DNA of 54,427 nt, taken from an uncultured Clostridia bacterium (GTDB taxonomy: Bacteria; Bacillota; Clostridia; Lachnospirales; CAG-274). Each line of letters opens with the position of its first letter. Position 1 is the first letter of the stretch. Made by a program: the position numbers and the translations under genes. Under the pieces are notes generated by a model. The model worked only from the letters and a program-made list of their open reading frames with translations, searched no databases and was not told where the DNA came from. The stretch spans positions 25,187-79,613 of the forward strand of contig CAJTVH010000010.1 in NCBI GenBank assembly GCA_910579745.1, given 5' to 3'. Below are positions 35,128 through 43,263 of this stretch, piece after piece.

Positions 35128-36184
35128 AAGTATCGCTGCACCCCCTTATTTCCGCTTTTTTTATTCTTCCGTGTATTTTAAACGTTTTCCCATGTCTTCC
35201 GCATGGACAATCATCCTCGCCCGTAAGTTCCCCTATATCTTCGGTAAGTATACTATGTCCGGGATAACTTTCAGGCAAAACCGAAACAAGCTGTATAAGT
35301 CCTTTCTCACCTCTTCCAAGAAGTGAGAAATCCCTCGGGTCCCTTATAAATATATCTGAGAAATCAGAGGCATGGAGTCTTCCCCGCTCACACTCCATAA
35401 ATATAGAGCCCGTCTGCTCAACCATACCATAATAATTATATATACGCTCAATTTGACAGACACGGTTAAGCTCGTCTTTATAAATCTCGTTGTCAACGGC
35501 CTCATCCTGTAACTTTTTAAACCCTCCTCCGTGAAGAAGAATACCTTTTGATAAATCTATTTTCTCGTTAAGTTTTACAAGACTTTTATAAAAATGCGCC
35601 CATATCATATACGTAAACCCAAATAAGAAAATATCATCTCCCTTGTGTTTATCAAGAAAACTTTTTACAGTCTCGATATCAAGTTCCATATTTTCATCAA
35701 GAGCGTAAGTCAAATCATACCCTAGCATTGAAAATCCAAGAATACCCGCTCCCCTCGCGGAAAACAGTCTTCTGTCGGAAACTGCCTTTTTGCTGTCTAT
35801 AATAAGCATCGGAAGTCTTGATTTTCCTAAAAACTCGGAAGTTATCTTTACAAGGGCTTTTGTCTGATTCGCTGAAGTTGTTCTGTCAAGAAAAATTTTC
35901 GAAACCCTCTGTCCTGTTGTTCCTGAGGAAGTCATCGTTTTTACTATCTCGCTTTTATCAACGCTCAATAACTCGTAATCTTTAAATAACCTAACGGGAA
36001 TAAATGGATATTCCTCAGGCACATGACTTTCATCTAAAGAAAAGTCAAAATTTTTTAAAAGTCTTTGATATAACTTACAGCCGTTTATGTGTTTTTTTGT
36101 GAGTTCAGCGAGTTTTTCGGAATAAAACTCACTTTTTTCATATCTGTCCATTGAAAATGGCGAGTTTCCCCACAATTTGTCCAT
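35114..36184 (-). CDS. LuxE-like acyl-protein synthetase, copy 1
   Basis: A 356-aa LuxE/PaaK-type adenylating enzyme, which activates a carboxylic acid with ATP and hands the acyl group to a LuxC-type reductase. ATP motif MTSSGTTGQ (about 84-92), FSARGAGILGF, FGFTYMIWAHFYK, YGMVEQTG and SYPGHSILTED follow. The C-terminal CPCGRHGK looks like a zinc or structural Cys pair, and RGCSDTY may hold the acylated Cys. The frame allows GTG 36196, but AGGAG suits ATG 36184. First gene of the minus operon. A hairpin lies in its leader at 36273-36302. Confidence 0.87.
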   Translation of the reverse strand: MDKLWGNSPFSMDRYEKSEFYSEKLAELTKKHINGCKLYQRLLKNFDFSLDESHVPEEYPFIPVRLFKDYELLSVDKSEIVKTMTSSGTTGQRVSKIFLDRTTSANQTKALVKITSEFLGKSRLPMLIIDSKKAVSDRRLFSARGAGILGFSMLGYDLTYALDENMELDIETVKSFLDKHKGDDIFLFGFTYMIWAHFYKSLVKLNEKIDLSKGILLHGGGFKKLQDEAVDNEIYKDELNRVCQIERIYNYYGMVEQTGSIFMECERGRLHASDFSDIFIRDPRDFSLLGRGEKGLIQLVSVLPESYPGHSILTEDIGELTGEDDCPCGRHGKTFKIHGRIKKAEIRGCSDTYERR

Positions 36185-36272
36185 GTCTGTTCTCACTCCT
36201 CAATAATTTTTAATATATCTGTTCAATAATTGTATAGAAAATTTCTTTTCATTAACCCATACAGTAATACTA

Positions 36273-36302
36273 AAAAAGATTACGCTGTTACGCAATCTTT
36301 TT
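36273..36302. terminator. Hairpin in the leader of the minus operon (attenuator candidate)
   Basis: 12-nt arms AAAAAGATTACG and CGCAATCTTTTT with one mismatch and a 6-nt loop; T-runs on both strands. On the minus strand it precedes the LuxE-like start by about 90 nt. No minus-strand gene ends here, so an attenuator is more likely than a gene-end terminator. Confidence 0.5.
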
Positions 36303-36331
36303 AATTTGAGCTTTCAATTCAATATTATATT

Positions 36332-36436
36332 TTGTCAAAAACTATTTCTATTTTCAATTCACAAAAATACTCATAACCTACGGCGTGCGCCCGCCTTCTC
36401 GATTTCAGCGGGGAATTTACTTAAATCGGTTAAATA
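36332..36436. repeat. R4 dispersed repeat, copy 2
   Basis: It shares AAAATACTCATAACCTACGG, TTGTCAAAAACTAT and CTTAAATCGGTTAAA blocks with 16633-16756. It lies in the divergent region between the minus operon and the DUF3788 gene. Confidence 0.65.
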
Positions 36437-36578
36437 AACGTTTCTTTAAGAAAACACCGCGCGAAAGACACCAAAAATAATTTTTCAAAAAAATAATACT
36501 ATCACTTAAATTTTTTTCTTTTAATTTGCCGATGTTTTAATTTATTTCTTCTTATAAATATATCATTTATTTTTTTTA
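36437..36578. other. Spacer with a degenerate R3/R7-like inverted repeat
   Basis: AACACCGCGCGAAAGACACC, then CAAAAATAATTTTTC resembles the left end of R3, and the segment ends with a T-rich stretch and GATGTTTTAATT. It looks like a decayed element; no gene seen. Confidence 0.35.
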
Positions 36579-36608
36579 TTGTCAAGAATATTGAGGAAGT
36601 GGTATAAT
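36579..36608 (+). promoter_or_regulatory. Promoter of the DUF3788 gene
   Basis: TTGTCA (36579-36584), an 18-nt spacer, a perfect TATAAT (36603-36608), 36 nt before the start codon. Confidence 0.7.
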
Positions 36609-36643
36609 CAAATAGACAAATCAGAATTTACGGAGGGGATACA

Positions 36644-37057
36644 ATGCTTGAAAATACACCGTCTCAATCAACTATGACTGAATTACTCGGTCAATCTTTG
36701 TTTGAAGTTTGGCAAAAGTTATGTTCGGCTATTGACGAAAAATATGAAATGGAACGATTATGGAATACTGGCGGTAAAAATTGGACTTACGAGTATAAAT
36801 ATCGCAGAGGCGGTAAAACTCTTTGTTGCCTATACGCAAAAAGTAATTGTGTTGGTTTCATGATTATCTTTGGAAAAGATGAGAGAACAAAATTTGAAGA
36901 TATAAGGGATACTCTTTCCGCCGCTGTTTGTAGTCAATATGATAAAGCAAAAACCTATCATGATGGAAAATGGGTAATGTTTAAACCGACTAATACCGCT
37001 GAATTTGATGATTATATTAAATTGTTGGCTATTAAAAGAAAACCCAATCGAAAATAA
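36644..37057 (+). CDS. DUF3788 family protein
   Basis: A 137-aa cytoplasmic protein I recognise as DUF3788 from WTYEYKYRRGGKTLCCLYAK, IIFGKDERTKFE, TYHDGKWVMF and the C-terminal LLAIKRKPNRK. The family has no established function that I know. RBS CGGAGGGG lies 7 nt upstream and a consensus promoter precedes it, so it is expressed alone. It sits between the two divergent LuxE/LuxC operons and, by eye, uses fewer of the GGC/GCC/GAC-rich codon runs of its neighbours, so it may have arrived separately. Confidence 0.82.
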   Translation: MLENTPSQSTMTELLGQSLFEVWQKLCSAIDEKYEMERLWNTGGKNWTYEYKYRRGGKTLCCLYAKSNCVGFMIIFGKDERTKFEDIRDTLSAAVCSQYDKAKTYHDGKWVMFKPTNTAEFDDYIKLLAIKRKPNRK

Positions 37058-37087
37058 CAATTCATATCTGTAGAAAGGGGCAAGCGA

Positions 37088-37264
37088 CTATGAAACCGCC
37101 AAAAGAAAAAATTCCTTTATAACTTTCTTATCCCGAACATTCGCCTCAATATAATTATTATTTGATTTTTGAGAAATATCTTTCGTTATATAATAAACCG
37201 TATCACCAATATTTATAAACTCCAACACAGGCGCTTTGATTACCTCGCTTCCTCTGGTTACAAT
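37088..37264 (-). pseudogene. Possible gene remnant (C-terminal fragment)
   Basis: On the minus strand an open frame of 58 codons reads with ordinary protein-like composition (for example APVLEFINIGDTVYYITKDI) and ends at TAG 37088-37090. Upstream it meets a stop after one further codon, and there is no start codon or RBS, so it looks like the tail of a lost gene. I do not recognise the family. It could be chance in a 580-nt spacer. Confidence 0.3.
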
Positions 37265-37370
37265 TTACAGCTTTGCCAAACATATTCTCACCAATCCATT
37301 ACGATTTAATTTTATTTTATAGCGGTTCACAAAATTTTTAGCTCCAAAAGATACAGTCAATAAACTTAAA

Positions 37371-37439
37371 AACAAACAGGTTCATAGACTTAAAATTATT
37401 TTCGCCGCGGTTAAGTATTTTTTATTCTTTACCGCGGCG
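37371..37439. repeat. R5 repeat copy 2 with GC-rich hairpin
   Basis: The R5-like block (37371-37410) runs into a perfect 9-bp hairpin CGCCGCGGT (37403-37411) / ACCGCGGCG (37431-37439) with a T-rich loop. It lies 60 nt upstream of the promoter of the plus operon. Confidence 0.45.
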
Positions 37440-37499
37440 TATACTTTAAAACAGTTAAAAAAACACAGTGTTTTCTCAATGAGTTATGTATAAAACTCA

Positions 37500-37528
37500 T
37501 TGACTTAATTTATGATAAATGCTACAAT
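37500..37528 (+). promoter_or_regulatory. Promoter of the SDR-transketolase-LuxE/C operon
   Basis: TTGACT (37500-37505), exactly 17 nt, TACAAT (37523-37528). The predicted transcription start, about 37535, falls at the edge of the 66-bp palindrome. Confidence 0.8.
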
Positions 37529-37536
37529 ATACACAA

Positions 37537-37602
37537 TAAAATTTTTATATTATAATCTGTCATAAAGTATACTTTATGACAGATTATAATATAAAAATTT
37601 TA
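37537..37602. promoter_or_regulatory. 66-bp perfect palindrome at the operon transcription start
   Basis: Arms of 33 nt are exactly complementary about the centre between 37569 and 37570, with no spacer. I checked each pair. It starts about 8 nt after the -10 box and ends 37 nt before the first gene. The RNA would begin with a hairpin of about 30 bp; as DNA it could be a cruciform or a large dimeric operator. Confidence 0.8.
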
Positions 37603-37638
37603 GATTTACGCTCAAATAATATCCGCGAGGTGAGAAAT

Positions 37639-38382
37639 ATGACGGCAGCTAATAAAAACGTGATTATCACTGGAAGCAACAGGGGAATAGGAAAAGCTCT
37701 TTTAAAAGAATTCGCTGAAAGAAACTATAACATATGGGCATGCGCGAGAAACGAAAATATTGAGTTTGAAAAAGAGATAACCAAATTAAGCGAAAAATAT
37801 AACGTTTTGATCAAACCTGTGTATTTTGATTTAAGCAAAGAAGATGAGATTAAGACAGGAATAAAAGATATTATTAGCGAGGGTAAAAATATAGACGCTC
37901 TCATTAACAATGCGGGAGTTCCTCACGGCGGGCTATTGTCAATGACGTCCCTTAAATCAATACGTGAAGTATATGAAATCAACGTATTCGCCCAAATATT
38001 GATTACACAGCTTGTAAGCAGAAAAATGACAAGACAGAGAAACGGCTCTATAGTTAATATGTGCTCTGTCGGCGGAATCGAGCATAATCCAGGATATTTA
38101 GCTTACGGTTCAAGCAAGGCGGCGTTGATATGGATAACAAAATCAATAGCCAAGGAACTCGCTCCATTAGGTATACGTGTAAACGGTATCGCCCCTGGGC
38201 TCGTTGAAACGGACATGGGCCATTACAAATCAGATGACGAAATGACTAAAGTAATTGGCAGAACACCTATGAAACGTATGGGAAAACCGGATGAAATAGC
38301 TAAAGCCGCCGTTTTTTTAGCGTCGGATGAGGCGTCTTATATGACAGGACACATTATGGTTGTCGATGGAGGCAGATTATGA
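37639..38382 (+). CDS. Short-chain dehydrogenase/reductase, copy 1
   Basis: A 247-aa classical SDR using NAD(P)H to reduce a carbonyl or the reverse. The frame opens at 37576 inside the palindrome, but GAGGTGAG selects ATG 37639. TGSNRGIG is the cofactor loop, NNAG the stabilising strand, Tyr 156 and Lys 160 the YxxxK catalytic pair, with Ser in CSVGG, and PGLVETDMG follows. It is FabG-like in appearance but lies with transketolase and LuxE/LuxC genes. It is paralogous to 42485-43234 (both have TGSNRGIG and NIWACAR). The stop overlaps the next gene by 4 nt. Confidence 0.88.
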   Translation: MTAANKNVIITGSNRGIGKALLKEFAERNYNIWACARNENIEFEKEITKLSEKYNVLIKPVYFDLSKEDEIKTGIKDIISEGKNIDALINNAGVPHGGLLSMTSLKSIREVYEINVFAQILITQLVSRKMTRQRNGSIVNMCSVGGIEHNPGYLAYGSSKAALIWITKSIAKELAPLGIRVNGIAPGLVETDMGHYKSDDEMTKVIGRTPMKRMGKPDEIAKAAVFLASDEASYMTGHIMVVDGGRL

Positions 38383-39218
38383 ATATAAATTGTTCGGAAG
38401 AAAATATTAAAAGATTAAATAAAATGGCCGAGAGAATGAGGCTTTCCGCTTTGGATATGGCGCTCGCCTCCGAAAAAAACGGTTCTCATTTGGGCGGGAG
38501 TTTGTCTTGTATTGAGATAATGGCGGCTTTATACGGCGAGGTTTTGAGTATAGACTCGCGAAATCCCCTTAAGGCTGACAGAGACAGATTTATCCCAAGT
38601 AAAAATCATTGTGTCCTCGCTCATATTCCGGCTCTGGCGGAAGCTGGCTTTATTCCTTATGATGAAATTCTTGAGTTTCAAAAAGACGGCGGAAGGCTCA
38701 CGGGTTATCCTGAAAGAAAAGAAATCGGTTTGGAATACTCCGGAGGAAGCCTTGGTATGGCCATCTCTGTCGGAATAGGAATAGGATTAAGCTTTAAAGA
38801 GCGTAAACGGGACAATAAAGTTTATATTTTAATGGGAGACGGCGAACTGAACGAGGGCTCTGTATGGGAAGCGTTTATGTCGGCGGCTCATTTTAAATTA
38901 GATAATATTACGGTTATAATTGACAGGAATCATTTATCCTATGACGGAGACACGGAGGATGTTATGGGCATAGAGGATTTAGGGGAAAAAATGAGAAGCT
39001 TTAACTGGTTTGTGTCAAAATGCGACGGACACAATATAAGTCAGCTTTTAAAGGCTTTTTCCGAAAACGAGCCTTTAAAACCCCATATTATTATAGCGGA
39101 CACAATTAAAGGAAAAGGCGTGTCCTTTATTGAGAACAAAAGAGAATGGCATCATCATACGCTTACAAAGGACCAGTATGAGACAGCGAGAAAAGAAATA
39201 CTTGGAAAAGAGGGCTGA
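38379..39218 (+). CDS. Transketolase-like N-terminal subunit
   Basis: A 279-aa protein equal to the TPP-binding N-terminal part of transketolase. GSHLGGSLSCIEI is the substrate and TPP entry, GYPE, then MGDGELNEGSVWEA with the GDG...N thiamine-pyrophosphate motif near 153, then IIDRNHLSYDG. It works with the C-terminal subunit encoded next, forming a two-subunit transketolase that moves a two-carbon ketol unit between a ketose phosphate and an aldehyde. Start overlaps the SDR stop (ATGA). Its place between an SDR and a carboxylate-reducing pair argues for a specialised rather than pentose-phosphate role. Confidence 0.9.
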   Translation: MNINCSEENIKRLNKMAERMRLSALDMALASEKNGSHLGGSLSCIEIMAALYGEVLSIDSRNPLKADRDRFIPSKNHCVLAHIPALAEAGFIPYDEILEFQKDGGRLTGYPERKEIGLEYSGGSLGMAISVGIGIGLSFKERKRDNKVYILMGDGELNEGSVWEAFMSAAHFKLDNITVIIDRNHLSYDGDTEDVMGIEDLGEKMRSFNWFVSKCDGHNISQLLKAFSENEPLKPHIIIADTIKGKGVSFIENKREWHHHTLTKDQYETARKEILGKEG

Positions 39219-39221
39219 GAG

Positions 39222-40205
39222 ATGAGTATAACGTCTAAAGATATAAGAATATGGTCAAGACTCGGACAAAGGGGCTCGGTTTTTGGCGTGAAAATGCCGG
39301 AGATAGCCGAGAATAAAAGCGACTTAAAGCTCTTAACCGCTGATTTAGCTGTTTTATCAGGTATGGAGAGATATATGACAAATTACCCCGATAAATTTTT
39401 AAACGTTGGGATAGCCGAACAAAATATGATTGGGATAGCCGCGGGCCTGGCCATGGAGGGTGATCGCGTTTTCGCCACAACTTACGCCTCTTTCATCGCC
39501 GTTAGAAGCTTGGAACATATAAGACAGCATCTTTCTTATCTGCGCTGCGACGTTAAAATTATCGGTTCCTCGGCGGGTGTTGTGGCCGCTAAGTCAGGGG
39601 TATCTCATTGGGCCACGGAAGATTTGGCTTTTATCAGGGCACTTCCCGGAATTACCGTTTTCTCCCCCGCCGACAGTCTGGAGGCGATGAAAATCGTTGA
39701 CTACGCCGCCAAAACGGAGGGGCCTATGTATATCCGCCTCAGCGGAGGGTTAAACTGCCCTATAGTATATAAAGATGATTATGAGTTTATCCCCGGAAAG
39801 CTTAAAGAGCTGAAAAAAGGCGATGATATAGCAATTATAGCGACGGGGTTAATGGTAAACGAGTCTTTAAGAGCGGAAAAATTATTAAACGAGAGCGGAA
39901 TTAGCTGTTCCGTTATAAACGCTCACACTGTTAAACCTATTGATAAAGAGGGCCTTGAGGATATATTTAGAAAACATAAAATGATTGTTACCGTTGAGGA
40001 GCATAATATTATCGGAGGTATAGGAAGCGCCGTAGCGGAGGTTAAGGCCGCTTTAACTAATGCGCCGAAACAAGTTTTTATTGGCTTTCAGGATACGTAC
40101 ACCGCCGCCGGATCTCAAAAATTTGTCTGGGAACAAGCGGGATTAACGGGCGAGCTTATAGCCAAACGAATTACACATGAATGGAGCAAAATAAATGATA
40201 GATGA
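39222..40205 (+). CDS. Transketolase-like C-terminal subunit
   Basis: A 327-aa partner of the preceding gene, 3 nt downstream. It contains the pyrimidine-binding domain, with the catalytic Glu 66 in NVGIAEQNMIG, then ATTYASFIAVRSLEHIRQ and GVSHWATEDLAFIRALPG, and the transketolase C domain (VINAHTVKPID, TVEEHNIIGGIGSAVAE). Length is usual for split transketolases. The last 11 nt overlap the LuxE-like gene, so the proteins should be made together. The donor and acceptor sugars cannot be read from the sequence. Confidence 0.9.
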   Translation: MSITSKDIRIWSRLGQRGSVFGVKMPEIAENKSDLKLLTADLAVLSGMERYMTNYPDKFLNVGIAEQNMIGIAAGLAMEGDRVFATTYASFIAVRSLEHIRQHLSYLRCDVKIIGSSAGVVAAKSGVSHWATEDLAFIRALPGITVFSPADSLEAMKIVDYAAKTEGPMYIRLSGGLNCPIVYKDDYEFIPGKLKELKKGDDIAIIATGLMVNESLRAEKLLNESGISCSVINAHTVKPIDKEGLEDIFRKHKMIVTVEEHNIIGGIGSAVAEVKAALTNAPKQVFIGFQDTYTAAGSQKFVWEQAGLTGELIAKRITHEWSKINDR

Positions 40206-41274
40206 TTTTTATCAATTAAATCCATACGAGCTTAATAAAAATGACAAGGAAATTTTACTTAGAAAAGAATTAATGTTTTTAACGGAATTTCATAGAAAAC
40301 GCTGCGCCGAGTATAATAACTTTTTAAACGCCGTCAGTTATAAAGAAGAAGACGTGAAATCCGTATTTGACATACCCTTTTTCCCCGTAAGACTTTTTAA
40401 GGAATATGATTTGCTAAGCGTAAACCGTGAGGATATTTTTAAAATAATGACTTCCTCAGGCACCACTGGACAAGCTGTTTCTAAAATTTTTGTGGATAAG
40501 GAAACGGCGATGTCTCAGCAAAAGGTTATGATAAAAATTTTAAGCGATTACTGGGGAAAGAAACGCTTGCCTATGCTCGTTATTGACACACCGTCAGTTT
40601 TAAAGGACAGAAAGATGTTCTCGGCCAGAGGAGCGGCGATTATCGGTTTAAATATCGTGGCGAAAGAAACCGTTTACGCCTTAAACGACGATATGAGTTT
40701 AAACTTTGAGAAACTGCAAGACTTTCTCGAAAAATATAAAGGGCAACGATTTATTATTTTTGGATTTACTTTTATGGTATGGCGTCATTTTTATAAAGAA
40801 TTATTGAAACTCGGAAAGTTTTTTGATATGTCAGAGGCGTTTTTGATGACGGGAGGAGGCTGGAAAAAATTACAGGAAGAGGCTCTTTCCCGAAATGACT
40901 TTAAAAGATGTTTTGAGAAATTGTGCGGGATAAAACACTTTTTAGACCATTATGGAATGGTGGAACAGACAGGCTGTATTTACGCCGAGTGTGAGTATGG
41001 ACATTTGCACGCTAGTATTTACTCAGACGTAATTATAAGAAACCCTGAGAGTTTTAAACCTCTCGCTATAGGTGAAAAAGGTATTATGCAGGTTGTGTCC
41101 GTTTTACCCCGCTCATATCCCGGACATTCCTTATTGACAGAAGATGAGGGGGTTATCATAGGCGAGGATGATTGTCCCTGCGGACGAAAAGGGAAATATA
41201 TAGAAATAATAGGAAGACTGAAAAACGCCGAGTTAAGGGGGTGCAGCGATACTTATGCGGATAAATTCAAATGA
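40195..41274 (+). CDS. LuxE-like acyl-protein synthetase, copy 2
   Basis: A 359-aa paralogue of the LuxE-like protein at 35114-36184. It shares PVRLFK, MTSSGTTGQ (85-93), FSARGA, YGMVEQTG, SYPGHS, GEDDCPCGRKGK and the same C-terminus RGCSDTY. It should adenylate a carboxylic acid and pass the acyl group to the LuxC-like protein encoded next, with which it overlaps by 20 nt. It overlaps the transketolase subunit by 11 nt. The two LuxE copies differ through their middle, so they may accept different acids. Confidence 0.87.
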   Translation: MIDDFYQLNPYELNKNDKEILLRKELMFLTEFHRKRCAEYNNFLNAVSYKEEDVKSVFDIPFFPVRLFKEYDLLSVNREDIFKIMTSSGTTGQAVSKIFVDKETAMSQQKVMIKILSDYWGKKRLPMLVIDTPSVLKDRKMFSARGAAIIGLNIVAKETVYALNDDMSLNFEKLQDFLEKYKGQRFIIFGFTFMVWRHFYKELLKLGKFFDMSEAFLMTGGGWKKLQEEALSRNDFKRCFEKLCGIKHFLDHYGMVEQTGCIYAECEYGHLHASIYSDVIIRNPESFKPLAIGEKGIMQVVSVLPRSYPGHSLLTEDEGVIIGEDDCPCGRKGKYIEIIGRLKNAELRGCSDTYADKFK

Positions 41275-42454
41275 TATGGAATTTTTAGTCGGTAATTTTG
41301 ATATTCTAAATAATATGGCGAATGTTCCCGTCTTGCCGGCGTTTTCTGATAAGGCTGTTGATTTTTTATCAGAGTTCTCAAAAGAACTTTTAAACGATAA
41401 AAGAGTACGCGGATATATCGACGTTATTTCTTACGCATATTGGATAAGAAGATCCTCTCTCTCCTCCGCTAAAAACAAACACCCTGACCATAAAAACAGA
41501 CTCGGCAGGGGAATAGCTCTTCACATCGCCCCATCAAATGTTCCCGTAAACTTCGCCGTATCAATGACTTCTTCCATTCTTGCCGGCAATATAAATATTA
41601 TAAGGGTCTCCAATAAACAATTTGAACAGGTTAATATTATAAGCGACGCTCTCAACACTCTGTTAAACGGAAAATTCTTAGACTTAAAGCCTTATTTCTG
41701 TATAATCAGGTATGAGCACAGCGACTTAATAACTCAAGAATTGTCGTCAATATGCGACGTCAGAATCATCTGGGGCGGAAACAGAACCATCGAGACGATA
41801 AGACACGCGAAACTTCCTCCTCGCGGAATAGAAATGACTTTTGCCGACAGGTTTTCTGTCGCCGTGATAAACTCCGAAAAATATTTACAGTCGGATATTA
41901 AAAAAACGGCGAGAGGATTCTACACAGATACCTATTACACCGACCAAAACGCCTGCAGTTCTCCAAGAATTGTAGTCTGGACAGGCGATAAAATCAAAGA
42001 GGCTAAAGAGATATTTTGGAAGGAACTCGCAGTTTTAGTTAAAAACGATTATGATATGAAACCGGTTCAGGCCGTTGACAAATACAACTCTTTTTGTTCT
42101 CTCGCCATGACCTCTCAAAACGTTTCTTTAAACAAACAAGGAAATAATTTAATTATGAGGATTGACGTCGGCGAACTTACCCCTGATATTATGGATTATA
42201 AAAACGGCGGAGGATATTTTTTTGAGTATGAGGCTAAAAACCTTTCAGAAATTGTCCCTATTCTTACAAAACAATGTCAGACTATTTCTTTCTTGGGAGA
42301 AAATAAAGAGGAAATCAAAGAGCTTGTTTTTAAAAACGGTGTACGAGGAGTGGACAGAATAGTTCCTCTGGGAGAAACCATGGGGCTTGAGTTTATTTGG
42401 GACGGCTATAAAATGATAGAAAATATGTCAAGGTTTGTCTATTCCGGAGAATAG
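41255..42454 (+). CDS. LuxC-like acyl reductase, copy 2
   Basis: A 399-aa paralogue of the LuxC-like protein at 33943-35127. LGRGIALHIAPSNVPVNFAV, VRIIWGGNRTIETIR, TFADRFSVAVI and DTYYTDQNACSSP (Cys 234) match. It should reduce a LuxE-bound acyl group to an aldehyde. The start codon sits in a nucleotide segment (GGGGGTGCAGCGATACTTAT then G) identical to that at copy 1, which supports ATG 41255 over the ATG at 41273. The next gene follows after 30 nt. Confidence 0.88.
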   Translation: MRINSNDMEFLVGNFDILNNMANVPVLPAFSDKAVDFLSEFSKELLNDKRVRGYIDVISYAYWIRRSSLSSAKNKHPDHKNRLGRGIALHIAPSNVPVNFAVSMTSSILAGNINIIRVSNKQFEQVNIISDALNTLLNGKFLDLKPYFCIIRYEHSDLITQELSSICDVRIIWGGNRTIETIRHAKLPPRGIEMTFADRFSVAVINSEKYLQSDIKKTARGFYTDTYYTDQNACSSPRIVVWTGDKIKEAKEIFWKELAVLVKNDYDMKPVQAVDKYNSFCSLAMTSQNVSLNKQGNNLIMRIDVGELTPDIMDYKNGGGYFFEYEAKNLSEIVPILTKQCQTISFLGENKEEIKELVFKNGVRGVDRIVPLGETMGLEFIWDGYKMIENMSRFVYSGE

Positions 42455-42484
42455 TAAATTTATAGTTACGAAAGGAAAATTGAT

Positions 42485-43234
42485 ATGCGTAGAGAGTTGG
42501 ATGGTAAAAACGCTGTCGTCACAGGGTCTAACAGAGGCATCGGGGCGGCCGTGGTTAAAAAACTCGCTGAAAACGGGGCAAATATATGGGCATGTGCCAG
42601 ACATCATAATGAGGAATTTGAAAAGACCATAAAAGTAATCTCAAAAGATAATAACGTCATCATAAAACCCGTTTATTTTGAGCTAAATTCCGAGGAAAGT
42701 ATAAAAAAAGGATTTGAGAGCATATTTAAAGAAAAGAAGAATATTGATATTTTGGTTAATAACGCCGGTATAGGGCACGCCGCTTCTTTCCCTCTAACTT
42801 CATCAAAAACAATGGAGGAGGTCTTCTTGATAAATACTTTCGCTCCCATGATTTTGACAAGATATGTATTAAAACGTATGACGCGTCAACGGTCAGGCTC
42901 TATTATTAATATCGCCTCTACGGCGGGTATGGACTCAAACGCCGGAAACTGTATTTATGGGCCGTCAAAAGCCGCCATAATCTCTTTCTCAAAATGCCTC
43001 GGGGCGGAGATGGCTACTTTGGGCATTAGAGTAAACGCCGTGGCTCCCGGGGCGAGCGACACGGAAATGGTAGGAATATTCGCCAATATAGCTAAAGAAC
43101 ATCTGCTTCACCGTTCGGCTATGGAAAGATTGGCTAACCCTGATGAGATAGCTGAAACAGTTGTTTTTTTGGCGTCCTCAAAAGCCTCATTTATTAACGG
43201 ACAGGTTATACGCGTGGACGGCGGTTCACAATAA
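42485..43234 (+). CDS. Short-chain dehydrogenase/reductase, copy 2
   Basis: A 249-aa classical SDR, paralogue of 37639-38382. TGSNRGIG cofactor loop, NNAGIGHA, IASTAG with Ser, and YGPSK with Tyr 158 and Lys 162; then RVNAVAPGASDTEM and the C-terminal INGQVIRVDGGSQ. RBS GAAAGGA. Last gene of the plus operon; an R1 hairpin starts 29 nt after its stop. Proposed role: reduction of a ketone made by the transketolase or the next carbonyl in the pathway. Confidence 0.88.
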   Translation: MRRELDGKNAVVTGSNRGIGAAVVKKLAENGANIWACARHHNEEFEKTIKVISKDNNVIIKPVYFELNSEESIKKGFESIFKEKKNIDILVNNAGIGHAASFPLTSSKTMEEVFLINTFAPMILTRYVLKRMTRQRSGSIINIASTAGMDSNAGNCIYGPSKAAIISFSKCLGAEMATLGIRVNAVAPGASDTEMVGIFANIAKEHLLHRSAMERLANPDEIAETVVFLASSKASFINGQVIRVDGGSQ

Positions 43235-43263
43235 CGGAAATATCACGGTCTCTTACAGCAAAT

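Noticed and set aside
36458..36545. Further full R3 or R7 copy
   Set aside because: Only the left end resembles R3, and the right end does not pair well. I list it as a decayed element only.
37537..37602. Intrinsic terminator at the palindrome
   Set aside because: No upstream plus-strand gene needs ending there, the 3' side lacks a T-tract beyond TTTT, and a strong promoter lies immediately upstream.
37576..37638. N-terminal extension of SDR copy 1 into the palindrome
   Set aside because: The start lies inside the 66-bp palindrome without RBS. GAGGTGAG and ATG 37639 match SDR N-termini.
33943..42454. Bioluminescence (lux) operon
   Set aside because: LuxC- and LuxE-like genes are present twice, but there is no luciferase (luxAB) or acyltransferase (luxD), and the neighbours are transketolase, SDR and sugar-type enzymes.
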